The position numbers and the translations under genes are program-made. Below, one piece after another: positions 24,730 through 33,888 of a stretch of 64,000 bases of DNA; positions within the stretch are counted from its first letter, which is position 1; every line of letters begins with the position of its first letter. The notes beneath the pieces were generated by a model, which worked only from the letters and a program-made list of their open reading frames with translations, was not told the origin of the DNA and did not search any database. This stretch comes from Romboutsia_C sp015668195 (lineage in GTDB: Bacteria; Bacillota; Clostridia; Peptostreptococcales; Peptostreptococcaceae): positions 124,001 through 188,000 of the forward strand of contig NZ_JADPFC010000002.1 of the NCBI RefSeq assembly GCF_015668195.1. Reading direction: 5' to 3'.

Positions 24730-27726
24730 TTATGCTTTAGATTTTAATTTAATTTTTTCTTTTGGTATAGTGTATCTATGATTAAAGTATCTTATGTTTA
24801 ATTTATCATACCCATTTGAAGTAACTCTGCACTTTATATACCTTTGGTTCATTTGATCAACTACAAATTGTTCTATATCTTTTATATCGTCTATATCTGT
24901 AATTGTTAATAAGTTCCTAACATCTACTAATACCTCTCTCATAACCTGCTTTCTACATATGTTTAAATGATTATTAGTATAGTTTTGTATATTATTTTTA
25001 CTAACTATATTTATTTTACAACCATGAAGATCTCTCTCTAATTTTTTTAAAGTATGCTCATTAGTTCCTATGTCAAATATTATAAAACATCCGTAATCAT
25101 ATTTACTTCTTAAGATTCTACCCATAGCTTGTTTTACCTTTATAGCCATCTGAGGGTAGTTTATAGATTGATAGGTCAAGCTATATTTTTTCATAATAGT
25201 TGAGTATAAAGGATCCTTTGGATTTAGATTTGGAATTTTATCTAATGTTACACACACAAGTCCATCCCCTGGAACATCTACACCTTCAAAGCATCCTTTC
25301 GATCCTAATACCACACAATTTTGATTCATATTCTTTAAATTTCTAATTCCTTTTTTGTTTTTGTATATGTTTATGTTTTTTCCATTTAATATGTGAATTA
25401 GACCTTCGTATGTTTTATCCAATCTATCTGTGCTGTTAAATAATGATAATAAGTGTCCATGTGTTACCTCACATATTTTGTATATAGTATTTGATATGTC
25501 TGTTGTAAAGTTTTTATTATTATAATTTGATAAATCGCTTAACCCTAATGTCAATACTTTGTTTTTATAATTATATAAAGGTTCTATCACTTTTTCGATA
25601 TTTTCAACTCTATTTATTCCTAGGGTATTTTTAAAATAATTCATATTGTTTTCTACACTCAAAGTAGCAGATATAAATATACCACTTTCTACTTGATTTA
25701 ATATGTTTTCTTCAAACAATTTGGCTAACTTTAAAGGAACAACTTTAGCTTCAAAGTTAGTATAATTTTTATCTATTTCAATAATTCTTGCAAAATCATC
25801 TTCTTCAGTAAATTCCATAAATAGTTCAAATGTAGTTTTTATATCTTCTAGTTCTTTTATTCTTACTTTACCAAATTTATATATATCAGATTCCTTATCT
25901 ATACTATCGTCATCTATATTTCTATCAATTATAACTAATATAGATATTAAATTTCTTAGTATTTTGTCAAAACTGTCTCTAATCTTATTACTATAATTTA
26001 AATATGTTAATTCTATATATCCATCTTCTTTTTTTATCTTTCCTAATACTTCACTTTGCTGTAGATTAAATTCCCACCTCAAGTTATATTTACTTAAACA
26101 ATTATAATCTGATTCTATACCAAATCTTAGAACAGAATTAAGTTCTTCTAAAATTAAATTTATATTCCTACTTATTTTTTCTTTTATATCTCTTCCAAAG
26201 TGAACATGATGATAAAACTTATCAAAATACTTTATCTTTCTAGATGTTTTATATTTTTCATATATAAAAGGGCTATTTCCTATATATTCATATGGATATA
26301 TTTCTCTTAAAAAATATTTTAGTGCTTTGTATTCTATAGTACTTGAGAAAAAATCATATCCCTTTTCAGCTAAATTGTGACCCTCATCAACTATAATATT
26401 TTCTAGTGGTTTCTCTTCTTTATAAGGCCACTTTGCTAATAAAGAGTGATTTATGACAGTTATATCTTCTTCTTTTAATTCTTCTACCCTATTTTTATAT
26501 AGACATTCTTTATTACACTTTTTAGGTCTACATAAATTTGGATCACAACTAACATACCTTATATGATCACTTATTTCCTTAAATTCATTTAATATAGAAG
26601 GACTTATCTCCTCTATATCACCATGCTTTCCTTCCTTAACTATTTGTTCTAGTAGTAATATCCCTAATATTTCTTTTTTAGTTGGTTTTTTAGATGTATA
26701 TTCATGTTTATACTGTTCTAACTTTTCTACACATATATAGTTGTTTTTTCCTTTTATGTATCCATACTTTATCTTTCCCATAAGACCTAATGAGTTTAAT
26801 ACGTTAGGTATATCTTTATTTATCAATTGTATTTGAAGCTCTTTAGTGTCTGTAGATATTATCATTCTCTTTTTGTTTAACCTTGCTTCTAATATAGCTG
26901 GGATTAAATATCCTACACTTTTACCTATTCCTGTTGGAGCCTCTATACATGCTATTTTATAAGTGGTAGCACTACTTATAGTTTCTCTTATAGTTTTAGT
27001 TAATTCATACTGACCTTGCCTGTATTCATATATAAACCCTTCTTTTTTAGCCCATATACTTTCGTCTTTTAATAATTCTTCATAATGTCTTTCATTTTCA
27101 TTTAGTTTTCTTATTACTAGTTTTTCTTTTTTATTATCTTTTAATTTTTCTTCTGCTTTTTTTTCTAAACTTTCTAATTCTTTAATATCATCTACACTAT
27201 CTATTAATTCACTCCACTCCCAATTAGGTAGTGAAAATTTATTTAGGTAAGAATTTATTTTAAATGTTAAAGGCTCTAATGTTAATTTGTCTTCTTTTTT
27301 TATACTTATTATTATATTGTTTACAATATTTACGATACTTATTAAATCACTTATATATTTATCATTTGTTAATATATCGTTTAAATCCTTAATATTATAA
27401 TCACTATAATAAGGTTTAATTACATGCACTAACTCTTTTACATCTAATATCTTTTCGTTTATATACCCTTCTATAAACTTTTTTTTAGATGATAAATCAA
27501 ACATTGCTATATAGCTGTCTCCTATAAAATCATTTAAATTATTTACCTTATAATCTTTATTATCATAATTTATTGTTTCTTCAAAAGTGTATACTTTATT
27601 ATTAAAAAACTTCACTCCTGTTAGCTTTATTTTATTTGAATTTTTGCTAACCTCTACATTTAAATAAGTTATATTATCTAAAACACTATATAACTTACTC
27701 GTTAATTTATGTATAAATTTCTCCAT
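24730..27726 (-). CDS. dinG: DinG/XPD-family ATP-dependent DNA helicase with degenerate exonuclease-like N-terminus
   Basis: The 998-residue protein is a superfamily 2, XPD-like helicase. Walker A is EAPTGIGKS at 262-270. Iron-sulfur candidate cysteines are C333, C395, C400, C405 and C409. The DEAH-type box is VDEGHNLAE (448-451 for DEGH), and the C-terminal motif VI is QAMGRILRS. Residues 20-125 keep the outline of the DEDDh exonuclease of B. subtilis-type DinG (the ILDVKELVHVI...IKDLNDIL segment), but the D-x-E metal residues are missing. I therefore expect a helicase without nuclease activity. It is divergent from pdaA. Role: unwinding DNA repair intermediates, inferred from the family. 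Confidence 0.85.
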   Translation of the reverse strand: MEKFIHKLTSKLYSVLDNITYLNVEVSKNSNKIKLTGVKFFNNKVYTFEETINYDNKDYKVNNLNDFIGDSYIAMFDLSSKKKFIEGYINEKILDVKELVHVIKPYYSDYNIKDLNDILTNDKYISDLISIVNIVNNIIISIKKEDKLTLEPLTFKINSYLNKFSLPNWEWSELIDSVDDIKELESLEKKAEEKLKDNKKEKLVIRKLNENERHYEELLKDESIWAKKEGFIYEYRQGQYELTKTIRETISSATTYKIACIEAPTGIGKSVGYLIPAILEARLNKKRMIISTDTKELQIQLINKDIPNVLNSLGLMGKIKYGYIKGKNNYICVEKLEQYKHEYTSKKPTKKEILGILLLEQIVKEGKHGDIEEISPSILNEFKEISDHIRYVSCDPNLCRPKKCNKECLYKNRVEELKEEDITVINHSLLAKWPYKEEKPLENIIVDEGHNLAEKGYDFFSSTIEYKALKYFLREIYPYEYIGNSPFIYEKYKTSRKIKYFDKFYHHVHFGRDIKEKISRNINLILEELNSVLRFGIESDYNCLSKYNLRWEFNLQQSEVLGKIKKEDGYIELTYLNYSNKIRDSFDKILRNLISILVIIDRNIDDDSIDKESDIYKFGKVRIKELEDIKTTFELFMEFTEEDDFARIIEIDKNYTNFEAKVVPLKLAKLFEENILNQVESGIFISATLSVENNMNYFKNTLGINRVENIEKVIEPLYNYKNKVLTLGLSDLSNYNNKNFTTDISNTIYKICEVTHGHLLSLFNSTDRLDKTYEGLIHILNGKNINIYKNKKGIRNLKNMNQNCVVLGSKGCFEGVDVPGDGLVCVTLDKIPNLNPKDPLYSTIMKKYSLTYQSINYPQMAIKVKQAMGRILRSKYDYGCFIIFDIGTNEHTLKKLERDLHGCKINIVSKNNIQNYTNNHLNICRKQVMREVLVDVRNLLTITDIDDIKDIEQFVVDQMNQRYIKCRVTSNGYDKLNIRYFNHRYTIPKEKIKLKSKA

Positions 27727-27910
27727 TTCATTTACCTTCCATCAAATATGCCTTTAATTAAACATATTTATTTCATTGTCTTGTATACATAATTATATGA
27801 TAAGTTTATCCAAAAAGTAAAAATATAATTTACATTTACTTTTATTAGTATATTTTTAACTTAATTATTAAAACTATATATAAATTTACTACACTACTAG
27901 AGGTGACTTT

Positions 27911-28729
27911 ATGAATAAAAAAAATACAACAAACTATCTACTAATAGGATTTTTCTTACTTATATTTACATTAATATTTACTACGAATTTTAATATAGTA
28001 AATAAATCTAAAACTCAAATATTAAATCCTATAAATACAGAGTATAACTGGTACTTCAATCCAAGAAATGATGGAAAGCAACCTGAACCTATTAAAGAAG
28101 CTAATTTCTTTAAAAAGTATAATTCTTATTATGTAGGTGATAAAGATAAGAAAGTAATATACTTAACATTTGATGCAGGGTATGAAAACGGAACAACTGA
28201 AAGTATACTAAACACGTTGAAAAAGCATAATGTAAAAGCCCACTTTTTCGTTGTAGAAAGCTATATAAGAAATAACCCAGAGCTTATAAAAAGAATGGAA
28301 AAGGAAGGTCATTTAGTTTGTAATCATTCTAAAAATCATCCTTCAATGGCTAAAATAACAGATTTTGAAAAATTCAAATATGAAATAGCAAGTGTAGAGG
28401 ATGCTTATAAAGATGTTACTGGTAAAGATATGCCTAAGTTTTTCAGACCACCTATGGGAAAATTTAGTGAACAATCATTAAAATATACACAAGACTTAGG
28501 GTATAGTTCTATATTTTGGAGCTTTGCTTATGTAGATTGGTATAATGATAATCAACCTACTCCTGAATATGCAAAGGAAAAAATCTACTCAAGAACTCAT
28601 CCTGGTGCTATAGTCTTACTTCATCCAAACTCTACTACTAATACTCAAATATTAGATGAGGTTATAACTCACTGGAAAGAAGAAGGCTATAAGTTAGAAA
28701 CACTTGATACTCTAGTTAAAAATAAATAG
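27911..28729 (+). CDS. pdaA: Delta-lactam-biosynthetic (muramic acid) deacetylase PdaA
   Basis: PdaA deacetylates muramic acid residues in spore-cortex peptidoglycan, a step toward the muramic delta-lactam needed for germination. The 272-residue protein has an N-terminal signal anchor (residues 9-30). The PdaA subfamily's TFDAGYE variant at 86-92 replaces the usual TFDDGP. It also has CNHSKNHP as metal site, RPPMGKFSE, FWSFAYVDW and LLHPNS. The region before the domain includes the WYFNPRNDGKQP segment typical of PdaA. It is monocistronic with a strong hairpin after the stop; a forespore or mother-cell promoter would be expected but I cannot assign one. Confidence 0.92.
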   Translation: MNKKNTTNYLLIGFFLLIFTLIFTTNFNIVNKSKTQILNPINTEYNWYFNPRNDGKQPEPIKEANFFKKYNSYYVGDKDKKVIYLTFDAGYENGTTESILNTLKKHNVKAHFFVVESYIRNNPELIKRMEKEGHLVCNHSKNHPSMAKITDFEKFKYEIASVEDAYKDVTGKDMPKFFRPPMGKFSEQSLKYTQDLGYSSIFWSFAYVDWYNDNQPTPEYAKEKIYSRTHPGAIVLLHPNSTTNTQILDEVITHWKEEGYKLETLDTLVKNK

Positions 28730-28734
28730 TTTAT

Positions 28735-28760
28735 AAGGATACAGATATCTCTGTATCCTT
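28735..28760. terminator. Terminator between pdaA and a convergent gene
   Basis: AAGGATACAGA pairs perfectly with TCTGTATCCTT around TATC, with short T and A flanks. Confidence 0.8.
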
Positions 28761-28764
28761 TATC

Positions 28765-29268
28765 TTAAGCATCTATTAATATATTTTTACCCCTAAAATT
28801 TGCTACCCAATAAGGTTTATAAATACTCTTAACTTCTTTTATATTAATGTCTTGAAGATTAACTTTTCCTATTTCAAGTTTACTTTTTTTGTTTTTTAAA
28901 AATCCCATTATCTCACATTTAACATTTTCAACCATATACTCTTCCGATATTTTTGATCTTTTTATATAACTCTTATCTACATACTTACTTATTGTACTTG
29001 GTATAATATTAACAGACTCTGAGTATCCATTATAGGTATTAACTAACATAGTTATTTTATATGTACTTATTTTGTTTCTAAATATGCCAATACTTCTTTC
29101 TTTACTTATTATTTCATAGTTAAGAACTTTAATTTCTACATATTCTAAATGTATATCTTTTATTAATATATTAAATTGTAAAACTCTGCTCATTAAAGGC
29201 ATCTTTTTTAATATATATTTTAGTATATCTTTTTTATTTGTATTAACTTCCATTGCCTCTATTCTCAT
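28765..29268 (-). CDS. Protein of unknown function
   Basis: I do not recognise this 167-residue protein. It has no signal or membrane segment. It appears to be mixed alpha/beta, with alternating hydrophobic strands (VEIKVLNYEII, YKITMLVNTYNG) and a Lys-rich patch (MGFLKNKKSKLEIGKV), ending in YWVANFRGKNILIDA. The last strand pair resembles small ligand-binding or adaptor domains but with no recognisable signature. It is monocistronic, convergent with pdaA and divergent from the PHP-type hydrolase. Confidence 0.55.
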   Translation of the reverse strand: MRIEAMEVNTNKKDILKYILKKMPLMSRVLQFNILIKDIHLEYVEIKVLNYEIISKERSIGIFRNKISTYKITMLVNTYNGYSESVNIIPSTISKYVDKSYIKRSKISEEYMVENVKCEIMGFLKNKKSKLEIGKVNLQDINIKEVKSIYKPYWVANFRGKNILIDA

Positions 29269-29391
29269 ACTATCCTCCTATAGTATTTGATATTAATAAA
29301 TTATATTAATACTACCTATATTTTCATGTATGTATATATAAAAAATACATATGATAAATAACACAATATAAGGTAAAGGAACTGATTATTT

Positions 29392-30831
29392 ATGAGATTA
29401 AACCTTCTATTAACAATTTTAATTTTATTTATATCTTTTACATTTTCTGTTTTTGGCTTTAATAGTAATATATTACATGTTAATTATTCAAATAATGATT
29501 CTATACATGTTAGTTCTTTTGATAATACTCCTCCTACTATAAAATCTATATCTCCTGGTAAGTGTTCTGAATATATAGTGTCAAAGCCTACTATAAAAAT
29601 TAAATACTTTGATGAAAGTAAAATAGATAAATCTTCAATTAAATTACTCGTTAATTATGAAGATGTAACTAATAAAGCCACTATTTCAGATTCTAGTATA
29701 ACTTATATACCAGATAAAAAATTTAAAAGAGGAAACCAAGTAGTAAGTCTTGAAATAAAAGATTTATCCCCAAATAAAAATACTTCTAATATTGAGTGGT
29801 ATTTTACAGTTGGTACACCTGTTTATAAGCATTATAGAGGACTTTTACATTCTCATACTAGCGCAAGTGATGGTCATGGTAGTTATAGTGATGCTTATTA
29901 TTTAGCTCGCGACAAATCTAATTTAGATTTTTTCTTCATAACGGAGCATTCTAATATGCTAGATAATAACTCAAAGTGCGATATAAACAATGCTTCTAAA
30001 AGCAGTGAATGGTCTGAACTTGTAAAAGTTAGTGATAAATTTACATGTGAAAAAAAATTTTTAGGTCTATATGGCTTTGAAATGACCTACCCTTATAATA
30101 TAGATAATCCTATAGGACATATTAACATATTTAATTCTAAAGGATTTATAACTGAAAAACATGGTGATATGATGAATTTAGATAATTTTTATAATTTTAT
30201 ATATAACCAAGAAAATTTAATAGGTCAATTTAACCATCCTGGTAAGAAATTTGGAGATTTCAATAATTTTGAGTATTCACCTAAAGGAGATGCTATTATC
30301 TCATTACTAGAAGTAAGAAATGGATATAATTCTGATATCAGTAAAAATATAGAGTCTTATGATATGTATCAGTTAGCATTAGATAAAGGCTGGCATGTCG
30401 CTCCTACATGCAACCAAGATAACCATAGAGTTAATTTTGGTATAGCAAATGAATTTAGAACAGTAGTATTATGTAGCGAACTTACTAAGGATTCTTTATA
30501 CGACGCTTTAAAAAATATGAGAGTATATGCATCTGAAGATAAAAATTTAAAAATAGATTACACAATAAATAATCTTCCTATGGGAAGTAAAATAACTAAA
30601 TGTTCAAGACTAAACTTTTATATAAGCGCTATTGATAATGATAAAAATGATAAGATAAAAGAGATACAAGTTATAAGTAATAAAGGTAAAATAGTAAAAA
30701 GTAAAAATTTTGATTCTAATATAGCTAGATTAGAATTTTCAATGAAGTCTAATAAAAATAGTTTTTATTATGTAAAAATTATACAAGACAATAAAAAAAC
30801 ATCTGTAACATCACCTATTTGGATTAAGTAA
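29392..30831 (+). CDS. Exported PHP/CehA-McbA-type metallohydrolase
   Basis: The 479-residue protein begins with a signal sequence (LLLTILILFISFTFSVFGF, about 5-23). A small beta-sandwich of Ig/Big type follows at about 45-140 (PPTIKSISPG, ending IEWYFTVGTP). The catalytic domain, from about 145 to 400, has PHP-like motifs: LLHSHTSASDGHGS (His153, His155, Asp160), FFITEHSN, and FNHPGKKFG. This arrangement matches CehA/McbA-family phosphoesterase-like proteins that act outside the cell. The C-terminal 90 residues form another beta domain. Substrate unknown; phosphodiester or carbamate-like bonds are known for relatives. Confidence 0.8.
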   Translation: MRLNLLLTILILFISFTFSVFGFNSNILHVNYSNNDSIHVSSFDNTPPTIKSISPGKCSEYIVSKPTIKIKYFDESKIDKSSIKLLVNYEDVTNKATISDSSITYIPDKKFKRGNQVVSLEIKDLSPNKNTSNIEWYFTVGTPVYKHYRGLLHSHTSASDGHGSYSDAYYLARDKSNLDFFFITEHSNMLDNNSKCDINNASKSSEWSELVKVSDKFTCEKKFLGLYGFEMTYPYNIDNPIGHINIFNSKGFITEKHGDMMNLDNFYNFIYNQENLIGQFNHPGKKFGDFNNFEYSPKGDAIISLLEVRNGYNSDISKNIESYDMYQLALDKGWHVAPTCNQDNHRVNFGIANEFRTVVLCSELTKDSLYDALKNMRVYASEDKNLKIDYTINNLPMGSKITKCSRLNFYISAIDNDKNDKIKEIQVISNKGKIVKSKNFDSNIARLEFSMKSNKNSFYYVKIIQDNKKTSVTSPIWIK

Positions 30832-30932
30832 ATAACATATATAAAATTTATCCAAAGATGTAAATAAGTCATTAAAATATATCCTTTTTATTTGCAGATA
30901 CTATAATTGAATAAATTTCTATGGAGGTATTT

Positions 30933-31073
30933 ATGAATAATCAATCTCTCAATACAAATTATAAAATAGCAAATGTATCTAAGGATGAAGAAAAAGCAAT
31001 AAAAAAGATAGAAGAAGAATTAAGAAATATAACTAAAAAAGATTTTATTATTATAGCTTGGGAAAAAGAATAA
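30933..31073 (+). CDS. 46-residue small protein
   Basis: A short frame starts at the ATG at 30933 behind an excellent ATGGAGGT ribosome-binding site and ends TAA at 31073. The product begins MNNQSLNTNYKIANVSKDEE, is rich in Lys and Glu in its middle (AIKKIEEELRNITKK) and ends in DFIIIAWEKE. One amphipathic helix followed by a hydrophobic strand is likely. Codon use matches the neighbours. It is followed by a perfect 23-bp terminator stem. I do not know a function; similar small acidic-basic clostridial peptides are often overlooked. Confidence 0.65.
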   Translation: MNNQSLNTNYKIANVSKDEEKAIKKIEEELRNITKKDFIIIAWEKE

Positions 31074-31119
31074 TAGATATATACTAAATTATTTTTTTAA
31101 ATAATAATTTTATCTATAA

Positions 31120-31169
31120 ACTAATAAAACTATAAGTATATAATTTTATATACTTATAGTTTTATTAGT
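31120..31169. terminator. 23-bp symmetric A/T-rich terminator
   Basis: The arms 31120-31142 and 31147-31169 are perfect complements with the loop ATTT. It sits between the small plus-strand gene and the minus-strand YdcZ gene and probably serves both. Confidence 0.75.
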
Positions 31170-31205
31170 CTTAATTAAGTTTTCATTTTAAAATTTATAT
31201 TTAAA

Positions 31206-31631
31206 TTAACTTAATATAAAAAAAGTACCAATAACAAGAAGTATCGCTCCTATATATTTATAAAGATGTATACTCTCTTTTAAAAGAGTAGCATCTATAA
31301 AAAAACCTATTAGCATCTGAGATATTACTATAAGTGTTAATGTATTAGATACACCCAAACTTGGAACTGATTTTACTGTAAAATATATAATTAACCCACC
31401 AAGTATACCACCAATTAATAATTTAGGATTTATACTATTTATATTAGCCAAATCCTTAAAATCTCCAGCCAATAATATACTTATCAAAAAAAATAGTGCT
31501 CCTACTACTAAGCTTATAAATGTAGCTATTAATGCAGTTGTATTTTTCCCAAGTTCTCCATTTACAAATGCTTCTATTGCTGTAGAAACTCCTGCTAATA
31601 TAGCAAATAAAATTGCCCCTAAATTGCTCAC
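31206..31631 (-). CDS. YdcZ-type DMT-superfamily membrane protein (DUF606)
   Basis: The 141-residue protein has four to five hydrophobic helices and the half-size DMT layout: AGVSTAIEAFVNGELGK near the start, GGILGGLIIYFTV in the middle and SQMLIGFFIDATLL followed by YKYIGAILLVIGTFFI at the end. This matches the DUF606/YdcZ family, in which two copies are needed to form a ten-helix unit; here only one gene is present, so it may work as a homodimer. The substrate is unknown. Confidence 0.8.
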   Translation of the reverse strand: MSNLGAILFAILAGVSTAIEAFVNGELGKNTTALIATFISLVVGALFFLISILLAGDFKDLANINSINPKLLIGGILGGLIIYFTVKSVPSLGVSNTLTLIVISQMLIGFFIDATLLKESIHLYKYIGAILLVIGTFFILS

Positions 31632-31732
31632 TATATCCCTCCTTTAAATGTTCTCTATTTAATCTATGATATAGCTTGTCTATTAATGCTTACTTACAAT
31701 TTATTTTTCACTATTTAATAAATATCTATTTT

Positions 31733-31761
31733 TTGTTATAATTACTTTAAATTTATATAAA
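31733..31761 (+). promoter_or_regulatory. Probable sigma-A promoter of the DUF308 gene
   Basis: TTGTTA and TATAAA with a 17-base spacer, about 20 bases before the AGAGGTGA ribosome-binding site. Confidence 0.55.
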
Positions 31762-31783
31762 ATAATATTAGAGGTGACAAGCT

Positions 31784-32341
31784 ATGTTTCAAATGTTTAA
31801 TATAAACTTTAGTAACATGTATAAAAAAGAAAACTCGACTAAGTTTATGATTATAGGAGTACTACTTATAAGCTTTGGTGTTTTATCTTTTATAAATAAA
31901 GGAATCGGAATTAAACTACTTTCTTTTGCTTTTTCTTTATTACTTTTATTTTTTGCATACTTAAATTTAAAAAATATAAATGAACTTAGAAGATATGCGC
32001 CTAAAGAGGAAATAGCACCTTTTATTGGTATACAATATATACTTTTAATTTCTGCCATATTACTAATAGTATTTCCTACTAAAATTCAAATTTTTATATC
32101 CTCAATATTTGGAATATATATAATATATTCACAAATAATAAACTTAATTAGAAATAAAAATAACCCATACTATAGATTTGGTGCTTTTAACTTAATTAAA
32201 GTTATATTTGGATTTGTTTTAATATTTTCACCATTTTTCTTATCTAGATTTATAGTTTCTATATTATCATTAATATTGGTACTTATAGGTTTTAGTATAT
32301 TATCAGTAGGTAATAAATTAAAAAATATTGACATAATATAA
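31784..32341 (+). CDS. DUF308 (HdeD-like) membrane protein
   Basis: This 185-residue protein has six predicted helices arranged in pairs, with the family-like IGVLLISFGVLSF opening and ILLISAILLIVFP in the centre, and few charged residues outside short loops (LRRYAPKEE). HdeD in enterobacteria is linked to acid resistance; in Firmicutes the role is unknown. It is monocistronic, between divergent and convergent neighbours. Confidence 0.75.
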   Translation: MFQMFNINFSNMYKKENSTKFMIIGVLLISFGVLSFINKGIGIKLLSFAFSLLLLFFAYLNLKNINELRRYAPKEEIAPFIGIQYILLISAILLIVFPTKIQIFISSIFGIYIIYSQIINLIRNKNNPYYRFGAFNLIKVIFGFVLIFSPFFLSRFIVSILSLILVLIGFSILSVGNKLKNIDII

Positions 32342-32385
32342 AAATTTACTGTTATTATAAGTAAAGTTGATTAAATTTTATAATT

Positions 32386-32412
32386 AAAAAGAGGAGAATT
32401 TCTCCTCTTTTT
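32386..32412. terminator. Symmetric terminator
   Basis: AAAAAGAGGAGA pairs perfectly with TCTCCTCTTTTT around three bases. It ends the DUF308 gene and the convergent VanW gene. Confidence 0.85.
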
Positions 32413-33709
32413 ATCTATATACACTAGTATCTATATGTTTTTCATATACTTTTTTTCCTTTCTCATTATACCCATACAAATACGTATTAGCTACTTTTCC
32501 ACTAGAATATCCTACAGCTTCATATTCTATTCCATCTAAAGATTTTTCATTTGACCAAAATTCTATAGTTAATAAGTTATTACTTGTTTTAGTATTTATA
32601 ACTATTGGATATTCTAAAGTATTTTTAAACTTATAATCTATGCTCCCTGTAGCTAATGTAGCATCTAATCCTCTTGGTACATAATTAACTGGCTTTGAAT
32701 GATTTCTTCTCTCTGTAGGTAGTATTCCAGACTTTAATTGAGTATTATATAACGTTGATGAAACTTGACATACACCACCACCAATTCCATCTTTCAAATC
32801 TCCATTTATTATTACAGGTGCATTTTTATATCCATGTTCTCTATCTATTGGTCCTAAAGCTTTTTCATATGAAAACTCTTCTCCTGGCATTAATAATAAA
32901 TCATCTATTTTTTTTGCTGCAACTTCTATATTATCTCCTCTTCCTCCACCTGATGCATATGAAGTTGAGTATGATGATATCTTATGATTAATATTTTTTA
33001 AACTATCTATTTTTATTGTAGGTTGTTCATTTATTTCTTTACAATTTATAACAATATCCTCTCTGTATATGTTTTTGTTATTAACGCTATATAAAATATT
33101 TTTAATAAGTCTACTTAAATCTAACCTTTTGCCAGTTTTACCTTCTTTTAATTTTACAACTTCATTATCTATAATTACTTTAGGTTCTAATGGCTTTATA
33201 GAATTTTCTTTATCTATAATATATCCACACCTTACTATCTTATCTTCATTTATATCTATGTTAAATTTATAATTTTTTTCTTTATTTTTTATTATAGTTA
33301 TGAATTTTTCTAATATATTTTTATCTTTATTTTCATTAACTATATCTTCATATAATTTATCTATATTATAATTTAATATAATGTCATTCATACTAAGTAC
33401 ATATGTATTTTTTTTTATTTTTATTTTCACCTCTTTTTCATTTATTTCTTTTTTTAATACCTCTAACTTTTCTCTTAGTTCATTATTAGTCATGCCAGAT
33501 ATGTCTTCTTGGTATATACTAACTCCTGGGTAAACTCTTTTGTCATACTTAGCTACAACTATATTTATCCACACACATAATGATATAACAAAAAAAACTA
33601 TGGTTATTATACATTGTTTTTTAGTTATACCATTTATTTTGCTTTTTATAGTGTTTAAGTATTCTTTTATTATTTCTTTATATGATTTTTCTTCTTTATC
33701 ACTACTCAT
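32411..33709 (-). CDS. VanW-family cell-wall protein (second copy)
   Basis: The 432-residue protein is a paralogue of the one at 14.6 kb. It has a basic N-terminus and one membrane helix (QCIITIVFFVISLCVWINIVV, about 42-62), a peptidoglycan-binding-4-like part (DISGMTNNELREKLE near 88-102), and a VanW domain at about 245-380 with LLMPGEEFSYEKALG, GGGVCQVSSTLYN and RRNHSKPVNYVPRGLDA. It has no proline-rich tail and ends soon after a short G5-like strand set. Anchoring is therefore only through the N-terminal helix. It is transcribed alone. Confidence 0.88.
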   Translation of the reverse strand: MSSDKEEKSYKEIIKEYLNTIKSKINGITKKQCIITIVFFVISLCVWINIVVAKYDKRVYPGVSIYQEDISGMTNNELREKLEVLKKEINEKEVKIKIKKNTYVLSMNDIILNYNIDKLYEDIVNENKDKNILEKFITIIKNKEKNYKFNIDINEDKIVRCGYIIDKENSIKPLEPKVIIDNEVVKLKEGKTGKRLDLSRLIKNILYSVNNKNIYREDIVINCKEINEQPTIKIDSLKNINHKISSYSTSYASGGGRGDNIEVAAKKIDDLLLMPGEEFSYEKALGPIDREHGYKNAPVIINGDLKDGIGGGVCQVSSTLYNTQLKSGILPTERRNHSKPVNYVPRGLDATLATGSIDYKFKNTLEYPIVINTKTSNNLLTIEFWSNEKSLDGIEYEAVGYSSGKVANTYLYGYNEKGKKVYEKHIDTSVYR

Positions 33710-33819
33710 TTTTGCCCCCTTAATACTTTGTTAATAAATATTATTAAAGAGATGTTATTTGTATTCTAAATTTTATGTAACAGTATTGTAATTCTTATTT
33801 TTAGACTAGTTATTATAGT

Positions 33820-33848
33820 TTGTACATATACTTTATTTATGGTAATAT
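33820..33848 (+). promoter_or_regulatory. Probable promoter of the radical SAM gene
   Basis: TTGTAC at 33820-33825 and TAATAT at 33843-33848 with a 17-base spacer and a GG just upstream of the -10. The position is about 30 bases before the ribosome-binding site. Confidence 0.55.
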
Positions 33849-33888
33849 AAATAGATATAAATTATATTGATTGAAAAAGGTGATAAAT

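Noticed and set aside
31120..31169. 23-bp perfect stem as a small RNA
   Set aside because: Its position directly after one gene and facing another is explained by a bidirectional terminator.
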